Source: Aurelia coerulea (lineage: Eukaryota; Cnidaria; Scyphozoa; Semaeostomeae; Ulmaridae). From it: 64,000 nt of DNA. Below, one piece after another: positions 28,211-40,044 of the stretch (position 1 is its first letter; every line of letters starts with the position of its first letter). The position numbers and the translations under genes are program-made. Below the pieces are notes generated by a model. The model searched no databases and was not told the origin of the DNA. It saw only the letters and a program-made list of their open reading frames with translations. The DNA is taken from positions 5,073,501 to 5,137,500 of the forward strand of contig CM076945.1 in NCBI GenBank assembly GCA_039566865.1, in the 5' to 3' direction.

Positions 28211-28533
28211 TATCTACCTAAGCTGGAAACCAAAAAGAAGGAGATAATGCACTAAAGTTTGGCACCGTTTGATGTCAAAGCAGATGGTTTCTGCTGGCAA
28301 GAAAGTTTGATAAGACAGACAAATTCTACCAAAAGAATCGCACATTTTAAAAGGCAGAATAGACGGCTGTTGTTTCGATAAGCGAGTTAGAAATAAGAAC
28401 ATGTAAAAATGAAACTTTTAAAATCATTCGACCAGGATACAGTAATGCAACAATCAACAACGAAACAAATCCAGTTTAGGCTTTAGGGCACCCTTTCATT
28501 TTGAAGGCATCAAGTAAAGCTCATTCGCTATAG

Positions 28534-29142
28534 CTATAGAGTTTTCAACAAACAATGTAACTGTCTTCTGTATTTCTTAGCCCATGCATGGATACTCTGA
28601 AGGCATAGTTTGACTTCTTTAACATCCAGCAAACTTTCTCCTGCTAACATGATATCATCAAGTTCATTTTCGAAACGTCCCGCTACAACCTGCTTGACGG
28701 GGAAACTATAAATCCATTCAGTATAATCGCGCGGGTCGAAGCACACGCAAGCGCTAAATGAGCCTATTACGAACATGCGCTGAAGCACGTTGTACCCACA
28801 ATTGCTGCCCGTTACAATTTCGCCGTCTGAATGACTGTAGTGTGTCGCGATGATGATGATTGGATTTCGCCGCATCTCAGAAGTGCATAAATCGAAAGCT
28901 ATTGTCTTTATTGGCATAGATAAAATACAGTGTTCCCAATGGCGTGATTGTTTTACTTGTTGGATGCATAGAGAATACAGGCTTTGAAGTGTTGGTTTGC
29001 GCATTTTGCAACCTGATGCCGCTTGCGTAAAATCGTCTTTAAGCCGCGTAAGATCCATTGGCTTGTGGTTATTTATTCTGTTCGAACGTTCAACTTTCTC
29101 TTCGCTTGGCCAATTCTTGACATGAATTATTTTATTATGCAT
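28534..29142 (-). CDS. Hypothetical protein, 202 aa, possible BC-box-like segment
   Basis: I do not recognise this protein. It is a complete ATG-to-stop frame, with an in-frame stop a few codons upstream of the ATG at 29142, and it is the longest non-transposon single-exon frame in the region. The N-terminal third is basic and polar. Around residues 50-85 the segment SLYSLCIQQV followed by ILSMPIKTIAFDL fits an Elongin BC box (S/T-L-x3-C-x3-hydrophobic) followed by a cullin-box-like hydrophobic-Pro segment. The frame at 46085-46540 has the same spacing and a similar second segment. No transmembrane helix or repeat stands out. It lies between foldback elements and could be a retrocopy, a lineage-specific gene or a chance ORF. 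Confidence 0.4.
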   Translation of the reverse strand: MHNKIIHVKNWPSEEKVERSNRINNHKPMDLTRLKDDFTQAASGCKMRKPTLQSLYSLCIQQVKQSRHWEHCILSMPIKTIAFDLCTSEMRRNPIIIIATHYSHSDGEIVTGSNCGYNVLQRMFVIGSFSACVCFDPRDYTEWIYSFPVKQVVAGRFENELDDIMLAGESLLDVKEVKLCLQSIHAWAKKYRRQLHCLLKTL

Positions 29143-30562
29143 ATGCCTGTGTGGATTTAATTATCGTCAGTTGCTTACAGAATTTAAGCAGAATTCTTCA
29201 AAGTGCAGCAGGGAAAGCTGAATTACTGAAGCATCGAAAGGGTTGTTAGAAAGTACTCCGCTTGTATGAATTTTCTTCTACCTGACAATTGAATAAACAG
29301 AAGCGTCCCACACTCTTCTAAGTGCTGGGGAAAATGCAGTGAAGCGTGCTAAGAAGAAAGTAGTCTAAGAGAGCCACAATTTTCTTGATGCAATCCAAGG
29401 AGATGTGCTTCGTAAATCTTTACCTCTGGAACATTTATCTGGAATTTACGCTCATTTTCATTGTTACTGATATTTTAATTTCAAGGATAGCTTCTTTCTT
29501 TCTCTCTTTTAAGTCTCCTGACGTTCGACGGGGAATTTCGCAGAGACAGTTTTGGAGTAAACTTTTTATTGCATCCAGAATGTAGACAGTCTGCTCGTAG
29601 CGTGGACGTTCTGACTGATTTCGCTTTCAATGTGCATAAACTCAATATGCGAGGAGGATATTTTCCAGCGTTTATTTGCGGAATCTCCCAACTATAGGAA
29701 AAGCAAAGTCTCAATACTTGTGACTCCACGTGTGACTCTCGAGATATCACCAAAAAATCTCCGTGTATCTTACGCTGGTCTGGTGATATATTCAAAGATT
29801 TCTTTGCCAACATTTTTTTCCTTCGTGAAGAACACTCTATTCCCTCTCGCCATGTTACAAATCCTTCGAATGTCACAAAGAGGGTCACACACTGTTATAT
29901 TGCATGAAGCACAACTATGCCACACCACACAACAAACAATAGAACACGTCAAAATCTGGCAGACAGTTTCTTTTCAGTGTCCCCTCTACAAGATCCTTTT
30001 TCCAGTGATTTTCCCGTGATTTTACAGTAATTTGCCAGTGATTTTCCATTTAACTTGATGTTGAATGATTATCAACTTCATTGCCCGTTTGGCTCAAAGT
30101 CCAATGCCTGCACACGTGTTTTCAACTGATGATAATTTATGCAGATCATCAGGTCACGAAATCAGCCATAGACGGGGGTCTTAAATGTAAGATCCCTCAG
30201 TCAGGCGGTAGCAGAGCAGTGCAGTTCGTATTGGCTGAAGATCTTAACGCATGCGTACATTTTCGGATTTTCCAATTGTTCACCTAGATTTAGAAAACAA
30301 GTCCCCCTGTGACCAGCAGCGAGGATGACCTTGAAAGCCCTACTGCGCATACCCCAATAATTTTGAAAAGGAGGATTCACCCTTCCCGTGGGCAGGCCCG
30401 TCACACACTGGAGACTGGAGTAAAATTGAATTTTAGATTTGCGTTCAAACTGCAACGAATCACTGAAAAAGGCATGAAAAGTCTATTTCCTCAAATTCGA
30501 GATCTTATCGGCACCTTCGATTTCATTCGGATGGAAATTTGGATGCAACAAAAGTGCATTTA
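29143..30562. other. Intergenic, no gene recognised
   Basis: The short ORFs here (for example 29481-29888 minus and 29630-30019 plus) overlap one another on opposite strands and show no domain. I saw no clear inverted or tandem repeat. Confidence 0.4.
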
Positions 30563-31168
30563 TTAACCCTATAGTGGTTGGGCTATCTGATACGTCCTAT
30601 TTAGGTTGGGGGGGGGGCAAAAAAGCCCCCCCCCCCTACCTAACTCTTGACTGGATATAGATAGAGAAACCAACTTTGGTGTACTAATAGCCCCAGGCAT
30701 GTACTTTATGAAAATATAAAAATTAACTTAAGGTTAGCTGCCATTATTGCTTGCGTCAGCATTTTCCTTTGTGTGGTCAAGAATAGTGGCAAAATCAGTC
30801 AAAATAAGAAAAAATGCGATAAAATTCAATTTGGAGCATAACTTTCATCCAAACATAAAAATTATGATAGATAACATCAAAGAGCACTACCCTGCACAAT
30901 ATCTTTGCAAAATATTGTAATTTTGCTGTTTTTTTCGCGAAAATTGATATTTGAGAATTGGCAATTTTGACAGAGTCAGGTCCGGAAAATTGTCTCCCTC
31001 CCCCTCATTTGTCAAAATATTTTCATGAAACTTCTTGAGTCGTTGCATAATGAGTAGTAACGAAAAGTCAGAAAGTTTCAGGGCTGTAATTATTCTCCTG
31101 GCAGAGTTATAACAAAAAGTCTACTAGGGGGCAAATTTGCCCCCCCCCCCCAACCAAAATAGGGTTAA
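30563..31168. mobile_element. TTAA-bounded element with poly-G/poly-C runs
   Basis: TTAACCCTATAGTGGTTGGG at left is matched by CCCAACCAAAATAGGGTTAA at right. Runs of 9-13 G or C lie just inside both arms and at 30610-30640. No coding content. Confidence 0.65.
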
Positions 31169-31869
31169 AACGAGTTTTGAAAATTCGCTATCCATTTCTT
31201 GATGCGTTCTATTCTATCATGAACCAAACCTAAATACGAATTCTGCTTTCGGCTCAAGAAATTTGCAAAAAATGCCTTTCCGTCATTAGTAAATTTGAAA
31301 CCAATCTTTGTTAATTTAAAAGTACAGTTTCTTCTAAACTAAAAGCTGCCTCAAATTAGATGTCACGTGAAGTTGTTCGCGAATAAAAACAACTGACATA
31401 TTTTGAGTGTTTTGCGTCATTATTTTTTCATGTTTTCTTTGCTTTCACCAGCGTTTATCGCCAGCGATCGTAAATTTCCACTCAGCGATCACTCGATCTC
31501 AGCGATCATTATTTTTTAGTTATCGGAATTCCCAAATCTCTGACCAGACATCTAATTTGAGGCAAACTGTAAAAGGGAACTTGAAGTTAAACTTTCTAAC
31601 AACCACGACTCCTAACGCAGGGAAATAGCAGAAGATACATTGTAAATGAGAATATACTTTACATGTTTGAATTCCAGTTTCATATTTTAAAATTCCTCTA
31701 CATACAATAATAATCAATACAAAATAACTAAAATACAACACAATAATGTAATTATCAAAACAAGACTAAGTAAATGGATTGCATGCAGGGGAATTTCTTG
31801 AGGAGGAACTCTCTCAGTAGCTAGGCTAATCGAGGAGAGAGCACCCCCTGTTTTTAAAGATGACTAATG

Positions 31870-32960
31870 AACTTGGAAAGACTTATTTTCGACTTCTATG
31901 ACTGGTAATTGTTTTCAAAAAGAAAGGCTTTGAGTTTTCGACGAAAGCAACGAGAAGATGGTGAACTTTTTATATCAACGGGAATGTCATTCCAACACTT
32001 TGCTCCAAAATAGCGCACAGACCTGAGTCCATACTGCAGGGTATTTTTACGAGTTAAAAAAATGTTGTTCTTGCTAACTTGTCGTGTACTATGTTGATGA
32101 ACAGATTCAACTAATGCAAAGAAAGAATGAAAGCAGGAGGGGGAGATCTTATTAACACAGTCATACACAAAACTGAGCAATTTCAGCTTAAAGAGATCAT
32201 GCAGCTTCAAAATCTTCAAGTTAGAGAAAATTGATGTAGCTGGAGAAGTAAAATTTTCAAATGAGATTGCCCTTATCACCCTTTTCTGCAGCAAGAACAC
32301 TGGATTTATATGAGTTTCATATGTAAGACCCCAAACTAAAATACCATATTGAAGAAACGGTGAGAATAAAGAATTGTAAAGACAAATTAAAACATGAATG
32401 GGTATAAAGTGTCTTACTTTGAAAAACATACCACAAGTTCTAGCAAGTTTTTTTGAAAGCTCTGTCAAGTGATATTTCCAAGAAAGATTTTCATCAAGAA
32501 GGACACCAAGAAATTTGACATAACAGGTTTTTTTGACAGGGAGGTTTCCAATTTTTATACTAACTGCTTCAGAGAGAGGATGTTGAGGGGACTTAAAAAT
32601 AATAAAATTTGTTTTATCAATATTCAATGACAATTTGTTCAAGTCAAGCCACATCTTCACTTTTTTCAATTCGGTGTTTACTGTCCTTTTAAGCAGATCA
32701 AGATTGTCAGCTTCATAGTAAATGTTAGTATCATCTGCAAATAAGTAAAAGGTTAGTTTTGATGATGAGAGAGGTAAGTCATTAATGTAAATTAAAAAAA
32801 GGAGAGGGCCAAGGACAGAACCCTGTGGGACCCCACAGGTAACATTGAGGTAACTGGAGTTGGATCCATTTACTGAAACATATTGCTTCCTATCAGAAAG
32901 GTAAGATTTGAACCAATCAAAAGCAGTTCCTCTAATACCATAATGTTCAAGCTTCATCAA
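31870..32960 (-). mobile_element. 5'-truncated LINE (CR1/L2/Jockey-like) reverse transcriptase
   Basis: A 354-aa open frame (32960-31896) carries LINE RT motifs in order: KLEHYGIRG, KQYVSVNG, GVPQGSVLGPLLFLIYINDL, the catalytic FADD box, NKLSLNIDKT, KFLGVLLDE, and a C-terminal YFGAKCWNDIP segment. It belongs to the same broad RT group as the copy at 835-2016 but is a distinct family (FADD rather than YADD, different 3' UTR). Endonuclease and first RT motifs are missing. At its 5' border the sequence passes straight into one arm of a long inverted repeat (32958-33352). No in-frame stop interrupts the remaining RT part, so the insertion may be fairly young. Confidence 0.85.
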
Positions 32961-34255
32961 AATTTCCCTCTTTCTGCAAAATTCATTGCAAATCTCAAAA
33001 ACATACAGATGAATTCAATAATTCAACTCTCTTCTGGCAAATTGAAATCGAAACAAACTGACTTTCTCCCAGGATTGAAGGCATATAAATTGAGATGAAA
33101 TTTTCCACTTCGGCTCCAAGCGATAGGAGATTTTTAGGTAGGCCATTTGTTGTCATTTGCAAATGCCGTATTGCTTTGGTCTTGGACTCGATACTCGATA
33201 CTTCGATCACCTGGAGCTGTGGGAGAGCTTCGAGGATAAGGATCGCGTGTCACATGAGGCAAATAAATGTACACATGGTGAGCATACGCACACGAAATGT
33301 TAAAAATGCTATTCTTGTCCATTCCCCCACTTCCTGACCCCAATCCCCTTGACTAGGATTGTCGAGAGTATTGGATTATTTATGCCCAATAACAGAGGTC
33401 TGCGAAATATTGTTTGTCGCTCAGCTGAACAGCAAAACTACATCGCTACTTAGTTGTATCCTATCCCAGTTGTATATAAAGGAAAGAAAATTTGGTTTAA
33501 TCGACCAAAATCAACGTAAAAAGAGTTTCTTATGTTGACAGACAAGTTCCGCGAAATCAAGTTCCGCGTTTTGTTTTCGCAGCATAGGGCCAAAAACCAA
33601 AACGCGGAACTCGCGGAACTTTTGTTCCGCGAAGTCGAGTTCCGCGTTTTGTCCTGGCAGTATGGGGCCGAAAACCAAAACGCGGAACTCGCGGAATTTC
33701 ATCTAAAAGGCCTATTCTTCCTCCCCTTGCCTACAAAGAATTTTACCTGCGCTATATCAATTTTAATGGATTTTTTTTAGTGGACTTCCTGACCCCAATC
33801 CCCTCGACTAGGATTGTCGAGAGTATTGGATTATGCCCAGCAAAAGCTAGTCCTACGAAATATTGTCAAGTGGATTGGGGTCAGGAAGTGGGGGAATGGA
33901 CAAGAATAGCATTTTTAACATTTCGCGTGCGTATGCTCACAATGTACATTTCTTTGCCTCGTGTGACACGCGATCCTTATCCTCGAAGCTCTCCCACAGC
34001 TCCAGGTGATCAAAGTGTCGAGTATCGAGTCCAAGACCAAAGCAATACGGCATTTGCAAATGACAACAAATGGCCTACCTACAAATCTCCTATCGCTTGG
34101 AGCCGAAGTGGAAAATTTCATCTCAATTTATATGCCTTCACTCCTGTGAGAAAGTCAGCTTGTTTCGATTTCAATTTGCCAGAAGAGAGTTGAATTATTG
34201 AATTCACCTGTATGTTTTTGAGATTTACAATGGATTTTGCAGAAAGAGGGAAATT
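32958..34255. repeat. Long inverted repeat, arms about 390 bp
   Basis: The left arm (about 32958-33352) and right arm (about 33868-34255) are near-identical reverse complements, for example CACCTGGAGCTGTGGGAGAG at left against CTCTCCCACAGCTCCAGGTG at right. The 515-bp centre repeats GACCCCAATCCCC and GATTGTCGAGAGTATTGGAT directly (about 33341 and 33790) and contains the TTCCGCG-rich block. The arms also create mirrored spurious ORFs. Confidence 0.85.
33533..33745. repeat. TTCCGCG/CGCGGAA word-rich foldback, copy 1
   Basis: The block is built from repeats of GTTCCGCG and its complement CGCGGAAC, with ACCAAAACGCGGAACTCGCG occurring twice. An inverted relative lies at 34605-34772, including the flank CTTGCCTACAAAGAA and its complement. 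Confidence 0.7.
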
Positions 34256-34257
34256 AA

Positions 34258-34459
34258 ACGGACCAGTTTTGATTTTACTCTTTCTAATTTCTTATCATTA
34301 GTATTCTAGTTAGATTTTTTAGATTTTATCACTTGTAATTAGGTTATTTTAGAAAAGTATTGTTAATTTTGTAAGCTTTTTAACACGGCCCCCTGTAAAG
34401 CAGTCGTTGATTGATGGGGCCACCGTGTATAAATAATTAAAAATGAAATGAAAAAAAAA
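34258..34459 (+). mobile_element. LINE 3' UTR with hairpin and AAATG tail
   Basis: AACACGGCCCCCTGTAAA and a matching GGGGCCACCGTGT form a stem just before ATTAAAAATGAAATGAAAA. This is the same arrangement (stem, then AAATG repeats) as the end of the LINE at 835-2016. Only the 3' end is present; the upstream border is the inverted-repeat arm. Confidence 0.6.
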
Positions 34460-34604
34460 CCATTTTTGACTCATTTTCGAAGCAGATTTGGCTGACGGCG
34501 TAGTAACATACGTGAAAGTAGCTGCTTAAGAAAATGCTACAATTCTCTTAGCATGGGAAGAACAGTCGATTAAAAGTTGATTAAAAGTGATAAAATGCAA
34601 GTAA

Positions 34605-34772
34605 ACTTCTTTGTAGGCAAGTGGAGGAAGAGCAGGCCTTATAGATGAAATTCCGCGAGTTCCGCCTTTTGGTTTTCGGCCCCATACTGCGAGAACAAAA
34701 TGCGGAACTCAACTTCGCGGAACAAAAATTCCGCGAGTTCCGCGGGTTCCGCGTTATGGACCTGGCCGTTTA
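34605..34772. repeat. TTCCGCG/CGCGGAA word-rich foldback, copy 2 (inverted)
   Basis: Inverted relative of 33533-33745, again a chain of TTCCGCGAG and CTCGCGGAA words ending near GACCTGGCC. Confidence 0.65.
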
Positions 34773-34786
34773 AATTCCGTAGAATG

Positions 34787-35226
34787 CGCCAGGAGGGGGG
34801 CTTTGGGGTTTCACGGGTTGCGGGTTTGATCAATTTTAGCCCTCGGGTTTCGGGTCTTACGTCTAAATCGTGCGGGTTTTCGGGTTTTGAGATGCTCCAC
34901 GGGTTACGGGTTTGGCCAATTTTGATGCTGGGGTTTCGGGATTTCTTTCAAAATTTCCAATGTTTTCGCGATTTCGAAGTCATAAATTCCCTTTCAGTTA
35001 GCTGAGATCGAAAAACCAGCTTCCGAATGCTTGAAACGATGCACAGAGTGTCAGTGAGAACGAAAATGTCGGATTTAGTCGAAGATTATTACCGAAAATT
35101 GAAATTTTGCATTCCGAAGTGCAATTTCGGGTTTCGAATTTTTTGCTTGCGGGTTTTCGGGTTTTTGCTAATTTTGGTCCGGGTTTGCGGGTTCTGGTAC
35201 CCCCCAAAGCCCCCCTCCGCCAGTGC
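34787..35226. mobile_element. Foldback rich in CGGGTTT words
   Basis: The ends (GCCAGGAGGGGGGCTTTGGG at left; CCCAAAGCCCCCCTCCGCCAG at right) are inverted. The interior repeats CGGGTTTCGGG-like words many times on the plus strand. It is not telomeric: the word is irregular and enclosed by inverted ends. Confidence 0.65.
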
Positions 35227-35305
35227 AATCAGATTTCTCATAATATCAAGGATTTTAGAGATATGCTGGATTCTGAAGAATCGCAAATTTCAGAAGCGTG
35301 TAGCC

Positions 35306-35797
35306 TTAAGCCTGGTTCTCATATAGCTTCAAACCATCGGCGACCTGCCGGCGACCCATCGGCGACCCATCGGCGACCCACCGGCGACCTTGCTCCGGTA
35401 GTCTAATTTTAATGAGAACAGTCAGCGCCGATGGGGCGCCGACTGCCGGCGTCCTGCCGCAGTCATTCGAAAAAGTTGAGCTGAGTTCAACTTTTTCACT
35501 CTGCTGCGGCACCGGCGCCAATGAAAATTATATGAGAACATGAGGCGGCGCACTGCCGGCGATGCGTCAGCGAATCATTTGCATGCCCTGTGATCAGGTG
35601 ACCATAGCAAGCCAATCAAATACGAGGTTCAGGGGGGAATGGACACTGAGAGATGGTTGACGGCGCCCTGCCGGCAACATGTCGCCGATAGGTCGCCGAT
35701 GGGTCGCCGACGAATAGCCGGCAGTTCAACTTTTGCTACGCAGTAGTGACGCCGATGGGTCGCCGTCGGGTTGAGATTATATGAGAACCAGGCTTAA
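35306..35797. mobile_element. TTAA foldback rich in CGGCGACC words
   Basis: TTAAGCCTGGTTCTCATATA at left and TATATGAGAACCAGGCTTAA at right (a few bases differ inside) enclose arrays of CATCGGCGACC at left and GGTCGCCGATG at right, so the word arrays themselves are inverted. Confidence 0.75.
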
Positions 35798-35932
35798 GCA
35801 CACGAAAGGTCATTGCGGGTTCAAGAAATTCTATGCTGCCTGCGGTTGAAGAAGAACTTCTCATTTAATCTTTTGTGTTGACAAGCTGATCTTTATCTTT
35901 GTTAACAAAAATCTTGTACAGCCCCGTAAAAG

Positions 35933-37577
35933 GGCATAACGGAATAACCAGACCCAGGACCACTAGGACCGGACACTAACGGACCAGACCCTAGGGGAAT
36001 GCCCTACCCTCGCTTTGACGTTAGATAGGAAGTCAATCACCGAAAGGAGGGGGAATTTCTCTCAAAAAATCTCGTACATGAAATCTTTCTGTTGTGAAAA
36101 AATCTCGTACACTTTTGCGAATTAGTGACTCATGTTCTGCGACACACTCAGGCCACTCAACTGAGTGAACTGAGTTCATCGAAGAGAAGCTTTCAGACTG
36201 CCCAGCCTCCAAGCTGCAAGTTCATCTCAGCACTTAGAGTTCAATTTGATCAGGCTGGCAGGTAATACTTAGGGACTTTGTTAGCTCCCATGGTGGCCCC
36301 AGAAAATTATTAGGGGGAAGTTGGTCACATGTATCTTCTAAAATATGGGTTAACACTCATCTTTTTCGATAAGAAACTGAGGTCCGAGTTCGTCAGGTAG
36401 TTTCTTAAATCTTAGGACATTTCACTGCCAAAGTTTGAAATTTGTTTCTTTCAATTTTTAGTGCAGAAAATGTAGAATTAATTTCGTTTTGTTAGAAGGG
36501 TTTCCAAACTATTTAATAAGATCTAAAACACTAAGTAATAACATAATTGACACCCAAAAATAATTGGACACGGTACAGTAATAGCAACAGTAATAGAATT
36601 TTTGAATGACAATTACGAAAGTTTCTTAGCATTTTGAAACAGGCGGTGGGGTAGTATTTTTCGAAAATTTTAGCCTACTATTTCTTATGAGCTGTTTCTC
36701 ATAAAAATGCAAGCCCGTAAGAAGCGTGGGGCAGGGGGGTGTAAGCCCCCCAATAATTTTGAAAACAATGGTGCCACGCTACAAGTATTAATTAGATGTA
36801 GTGCTCTCTGTTGTTCTAAGAACAATCCCCCAATCAGAAGCTGCTTCCTACGGCCCTAAAAAAGGTGATTGCACATGCATGATACGAGAAAACAAATGCA
36901 CACAAATGCACATTCTGAGATGCAATATTGTGATCATGGGAATTTACCAAAGACAAGTGGGGTCAATGCCCGGGTCAATGGGTGGTTTGAGAGAATGGTT
37001 CTATTAACATTTCCAAAATTATCACTCTCTCTTTCGAGATCGTGTTACCCCATATATCTGCCAATTACCACCTTCACAATAAACATTACGAACAAATATG
37101 TTGTCAAAAAGCTGCCTGCTAAATGATTTGGCAGTCCCAAACTAACTTGCAAAGAGCATGGAGAAGCCAGAATCAAGTCCAGAAACTGAGATTGTGGAGA
37201 TGGAATACAACGTTGCTTGCATCACGACGTCATTGCAACAACTTGAATCACCAAGCAAGGCAGAGAGGTAAAATATTTAGGCCATGTAGTTAAATGCTTA
37301 GCCCCAGTGGGCAATGGCTTGAGGCCGGATCAAATTTTGTCTGCTGGTTAGACGATTTCATATACCATGCATTGCTGCGACTGTTGTGGCATCCAGAAGG
37401 ATTTATTTAAGAATTTATTTAAAGCAATGACTGTCTTATCTTACTTTGGAGCGAAACTTCTGTGTTGGCCGCCATTACAAAAACAAACGCTGGAAGGAAA
37501 GTAATGGGTATTCCCCTAGGGTCTGGTCCGTTAGGGTCCGGTCCTACTGGCCCTGGGTCTGGTTATTCCGTTATGCC
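35933..37577. mobile_element. 1.65-kb DNA transposon, about 78-bp TIRs, 9-bp TSD
   Basis: The ends GGCATAACGGAATAACCAGA (35933) and the complement at 37577 extend as near-perfect inverted repeats for about 78 bp. CCGTAAAAG flanks both sides (35924-35932 and 37578-37586), a 9-bp target duplication. A 9-bp TSD with long TIRs fits Mutator-like elements, though no MULE transposase was seen. It inserted into the arm of a TTAA foldback related to 25853-26198. Inside is a candidate first exon (37158-37267). Confidence 0.8.
37158..37267 (+). CDS. Candidate first coding exon, unrecognised
   Basis: ATG at 37158 opens a frame of 36 codons plus 2 nt that ends in AG before GTAAAA, a plausible donor. The peptide starts MEKPESSPETEIVEMEYN and is acidic with a helical-looking second half. 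I cannot place it in a family. It lies near the right end of the 35933-37577 transposon and could be the first exon of that element's gene, or chance. No continuation exon was identified. Confidence 0.3.
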
Positions 37578-38607
37578 CCGTAAAAGATCATGCGTTACGC
37601 ACAAGCACGAGCACTAGCCTAGCCTGCGTGCAGACTCAACTCCTCGAAAGTATAGAGTCTGCGCAACAAAGTCCATTTAGCCTTTCCCGCCTCGATATGA
37701 TGAACGACCGCGCGATATTTCTTTTGTTAAGCTCATTGTTTTTGGACCAATCAAGCTAACTTCTCAAGAAAGTTTGAGAAGTGAATGAGCATTTTGATTG
37801 GTTCAAAAATGAGCTCATTGTTTGATAAAGTGGCGTAATGCGGATTATGCCGCGCGGTCGATAGTTCTTTAAAGATGGCGAAGTACGAAGCTGTGGAGAG
37901 ATAGGGGAGATCTTCCTTGCAATATTCAAGGAAGGGCAAGAGTATTTCAGCTTTCATCATGGCATTACAAGCTTGCTTTGAAGATTGATTAAAGATTCTG
38001 ATATGTTTTTTCGATGGAAGAACTTCTTCAAGTCCTTGCACTGCACAGACAAGACGAGAGTTGCGAGAATGGAAAAACAGGCCAAAAATAGTCGCTGTTC
38101 GTTTTCTTTTAGGCCATGCCTTCCTATCTTGATTGCTGATTTATTATGGACCGCATTGCTCGACCTGATAACTTTTTGGTTCTTAGCTGCAGACTTTGAT
38201 ATGAGGAAGTAATGTGTTGAAGCTCAAAGAGATCAGCAGCAGAGTAGCTAAAATCCACACATCGCTCGGTCCTCGGAAGCAAAGCAGGAATGCTTTAGCT
38301 AGTGAATGCTTGCTAAAGACAGATTTATGACAAAATTCCTTTGCATTTTCAAGTGACAGTTGTTGTGTTACATTCTGTGAAGTTCACTGAAATGGGTCTT
38401 CATGTTTTGATTGCCATAAACAAGCTGAAAGGCATCCAAGCAGTGTGAAGGGATTTTTATAAAGACTTTTACTGCGATGACCTTATTTGCCCAGGTGTTT
38501 TTGTGTGTTTACAAGAACATTTCTTGCGTGGCTAGAAATTGCCAATTATATGCAAATTAATTTTTAAGCAGCTGCTCCCAGCTTTATTTTGGTGCCTTTT
38601 CATTGTA

Positions 38608-38856
38608 TAATGCCTGCTAAAAGTCCTTGAAACACTGAAGGCCATTTCTTGATAATCCACATTTCTATCAGCAAATAGTTTCAGCACCCCCTGTTGATTT
38701 GCAAGATTATTGTTGCAGGATCCCATCAGAGTGGTGAATCGTTCTGTTATCCCCGTTTTGTCATGACAGAGCAACACATTGTTTTGAGGGGGAGGGGGAA
38801 GTCGCAAAACAGGGCAAAATTAGAAAGGTGTTCCAAGACTTTTGGCAGGCACTGTA
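38608..38856. mobile_element. Inverted-repeat element, copy 2
   Basis: Relative of 18148-18406: ATAATGCCTGCTAAAAGTCC at left, GACTTTTGGCAGGCACT at right, with shared interior words (TCAGAGTGG, GAATCGTTCT). Confidence 0.6.
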
Positions 38857-39741
38857 GCTCATTACAGGCAGAAAAGGAGGTGCAAGTCAAAAAGGGTTCT
38901 TGTCTTAACACAGACAAGGCAGAAAATATTTTCTACAATGCACAAAGTTATTTCTAGTGTTTTGGTAAGTTGCAAGTTATTTATGTTAAGCCTAACCCCA
39001 GCATCCACTTATTTCATTTTTATGCCTTATTGCAAAAAGCTGATATTTGCTTTGACACTGTTTTGTTTCCTTGAAAAACTTGTCTTCAGTTTTGTTGTCT
39101 AAAATTATTTAATTATGTTCATCCAAACACTATCAAAATTAAAGCAGCAACAGCAAGAGCTTCTTTCATACACACAACAACTCATTCAAAAATACATGGA
39201 TTGAAAGGCCAAGGAACAGGAAAACGTGTTCAGTTGGCAAATAATCTGTTTCTTCATTTTCTTAGCATTATATGTACACAAAAATTTCCTGATGATAGTT
39301 TTGTGAGTTCGTTGTTGTATTCCCAAATATTAATATAAACCATCAACTTAATCATCATGGCATTATAAAAAGCTCCCCTCATTAACTTGTATTTTGGTAA
39401 TTAGAAGAAGTGTTGCTAGTGTGCAAGGGTCACTATCCTTGAAAAAATTCTGCAGGGTTCAGGCTTCCTTACTGCTGCAGTAAATAGCCATTTGCTATAT
39501 AGTGCAACAGAAACTACTGTAGATCTACCAAAAAAATTTTCCTGGATGTTGTAGGAACACCAGTTTTTAAATGTTAGCAGTTGTCGTAAAATCAGTAGAG
39601 ATATTAGCAAGAGTTATTAATTTCAATAAACTGTGGATATTCTCATATTATTTTTTGCTTCAATCAGCTGCTTAGGATACAATGATAAAAGCACGGGTGC
39701 AGTACATAACATTCAGAATATAAAAGGCCACAGTGTACCTT

Positions 39742-40044
39742 CCTGTACGAAAATACAAGGCCATGTAATAGCCATGTACAAGCCTTGTAGTTATGGCCTT
39801 GTAACCTTGTTATAGCCTGGAATAGCCTTGCTGTAACCTTGTAAATGGCTTGAAAAATGCTAATTAGCCTTGTAGAAGCCTTGTGGAAACCTTGTGTTAG
39901 ACTGGTTGCAGCTTGGAATCTTACTGATAGCCTTGTAATTTTCTTCCAAGGCTAGTACAAGGTCATAACAAGGTCATAATCCCCTCTACAAGGCTAAAAC
40001 TTGGCCTGTACAAGGCCAAGTTTAGCCTTGTATTTTTGTACAGG
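39742..40044. mobile_element. Small element built of CCTTGTA words with inverted ends
   Basis: CCTGTACGAAAATACAAGG at left and CCTTGTATTTTTGTACAGG at right are inverted. Between them GCCTTGTA, or its complement TACAAGGC, recurs many times, mostly plus-oriented in the left two thirds and minus-oriented at the right. Confidence 0.7.

Noticed and set aside
29481..30019. Overlapping ORFs of 135 and 129 aa on opposite strands
   Set aside because: They overlap each other and neither has a recognisable domain or coding bias I can defend.
33095..34121. Pairs of near-identical ORFs in opposite orientation
   Set aside because: They are produced by the arms of the long inverted repeat, not by a duplicated gene.
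34787..35226. Telomere-like GGGTTT repeats
   Set aside because: The word is irregular, the block has inverted ends and sits between other foldbacks, so it is a mobile element rather than telomeric DNA.
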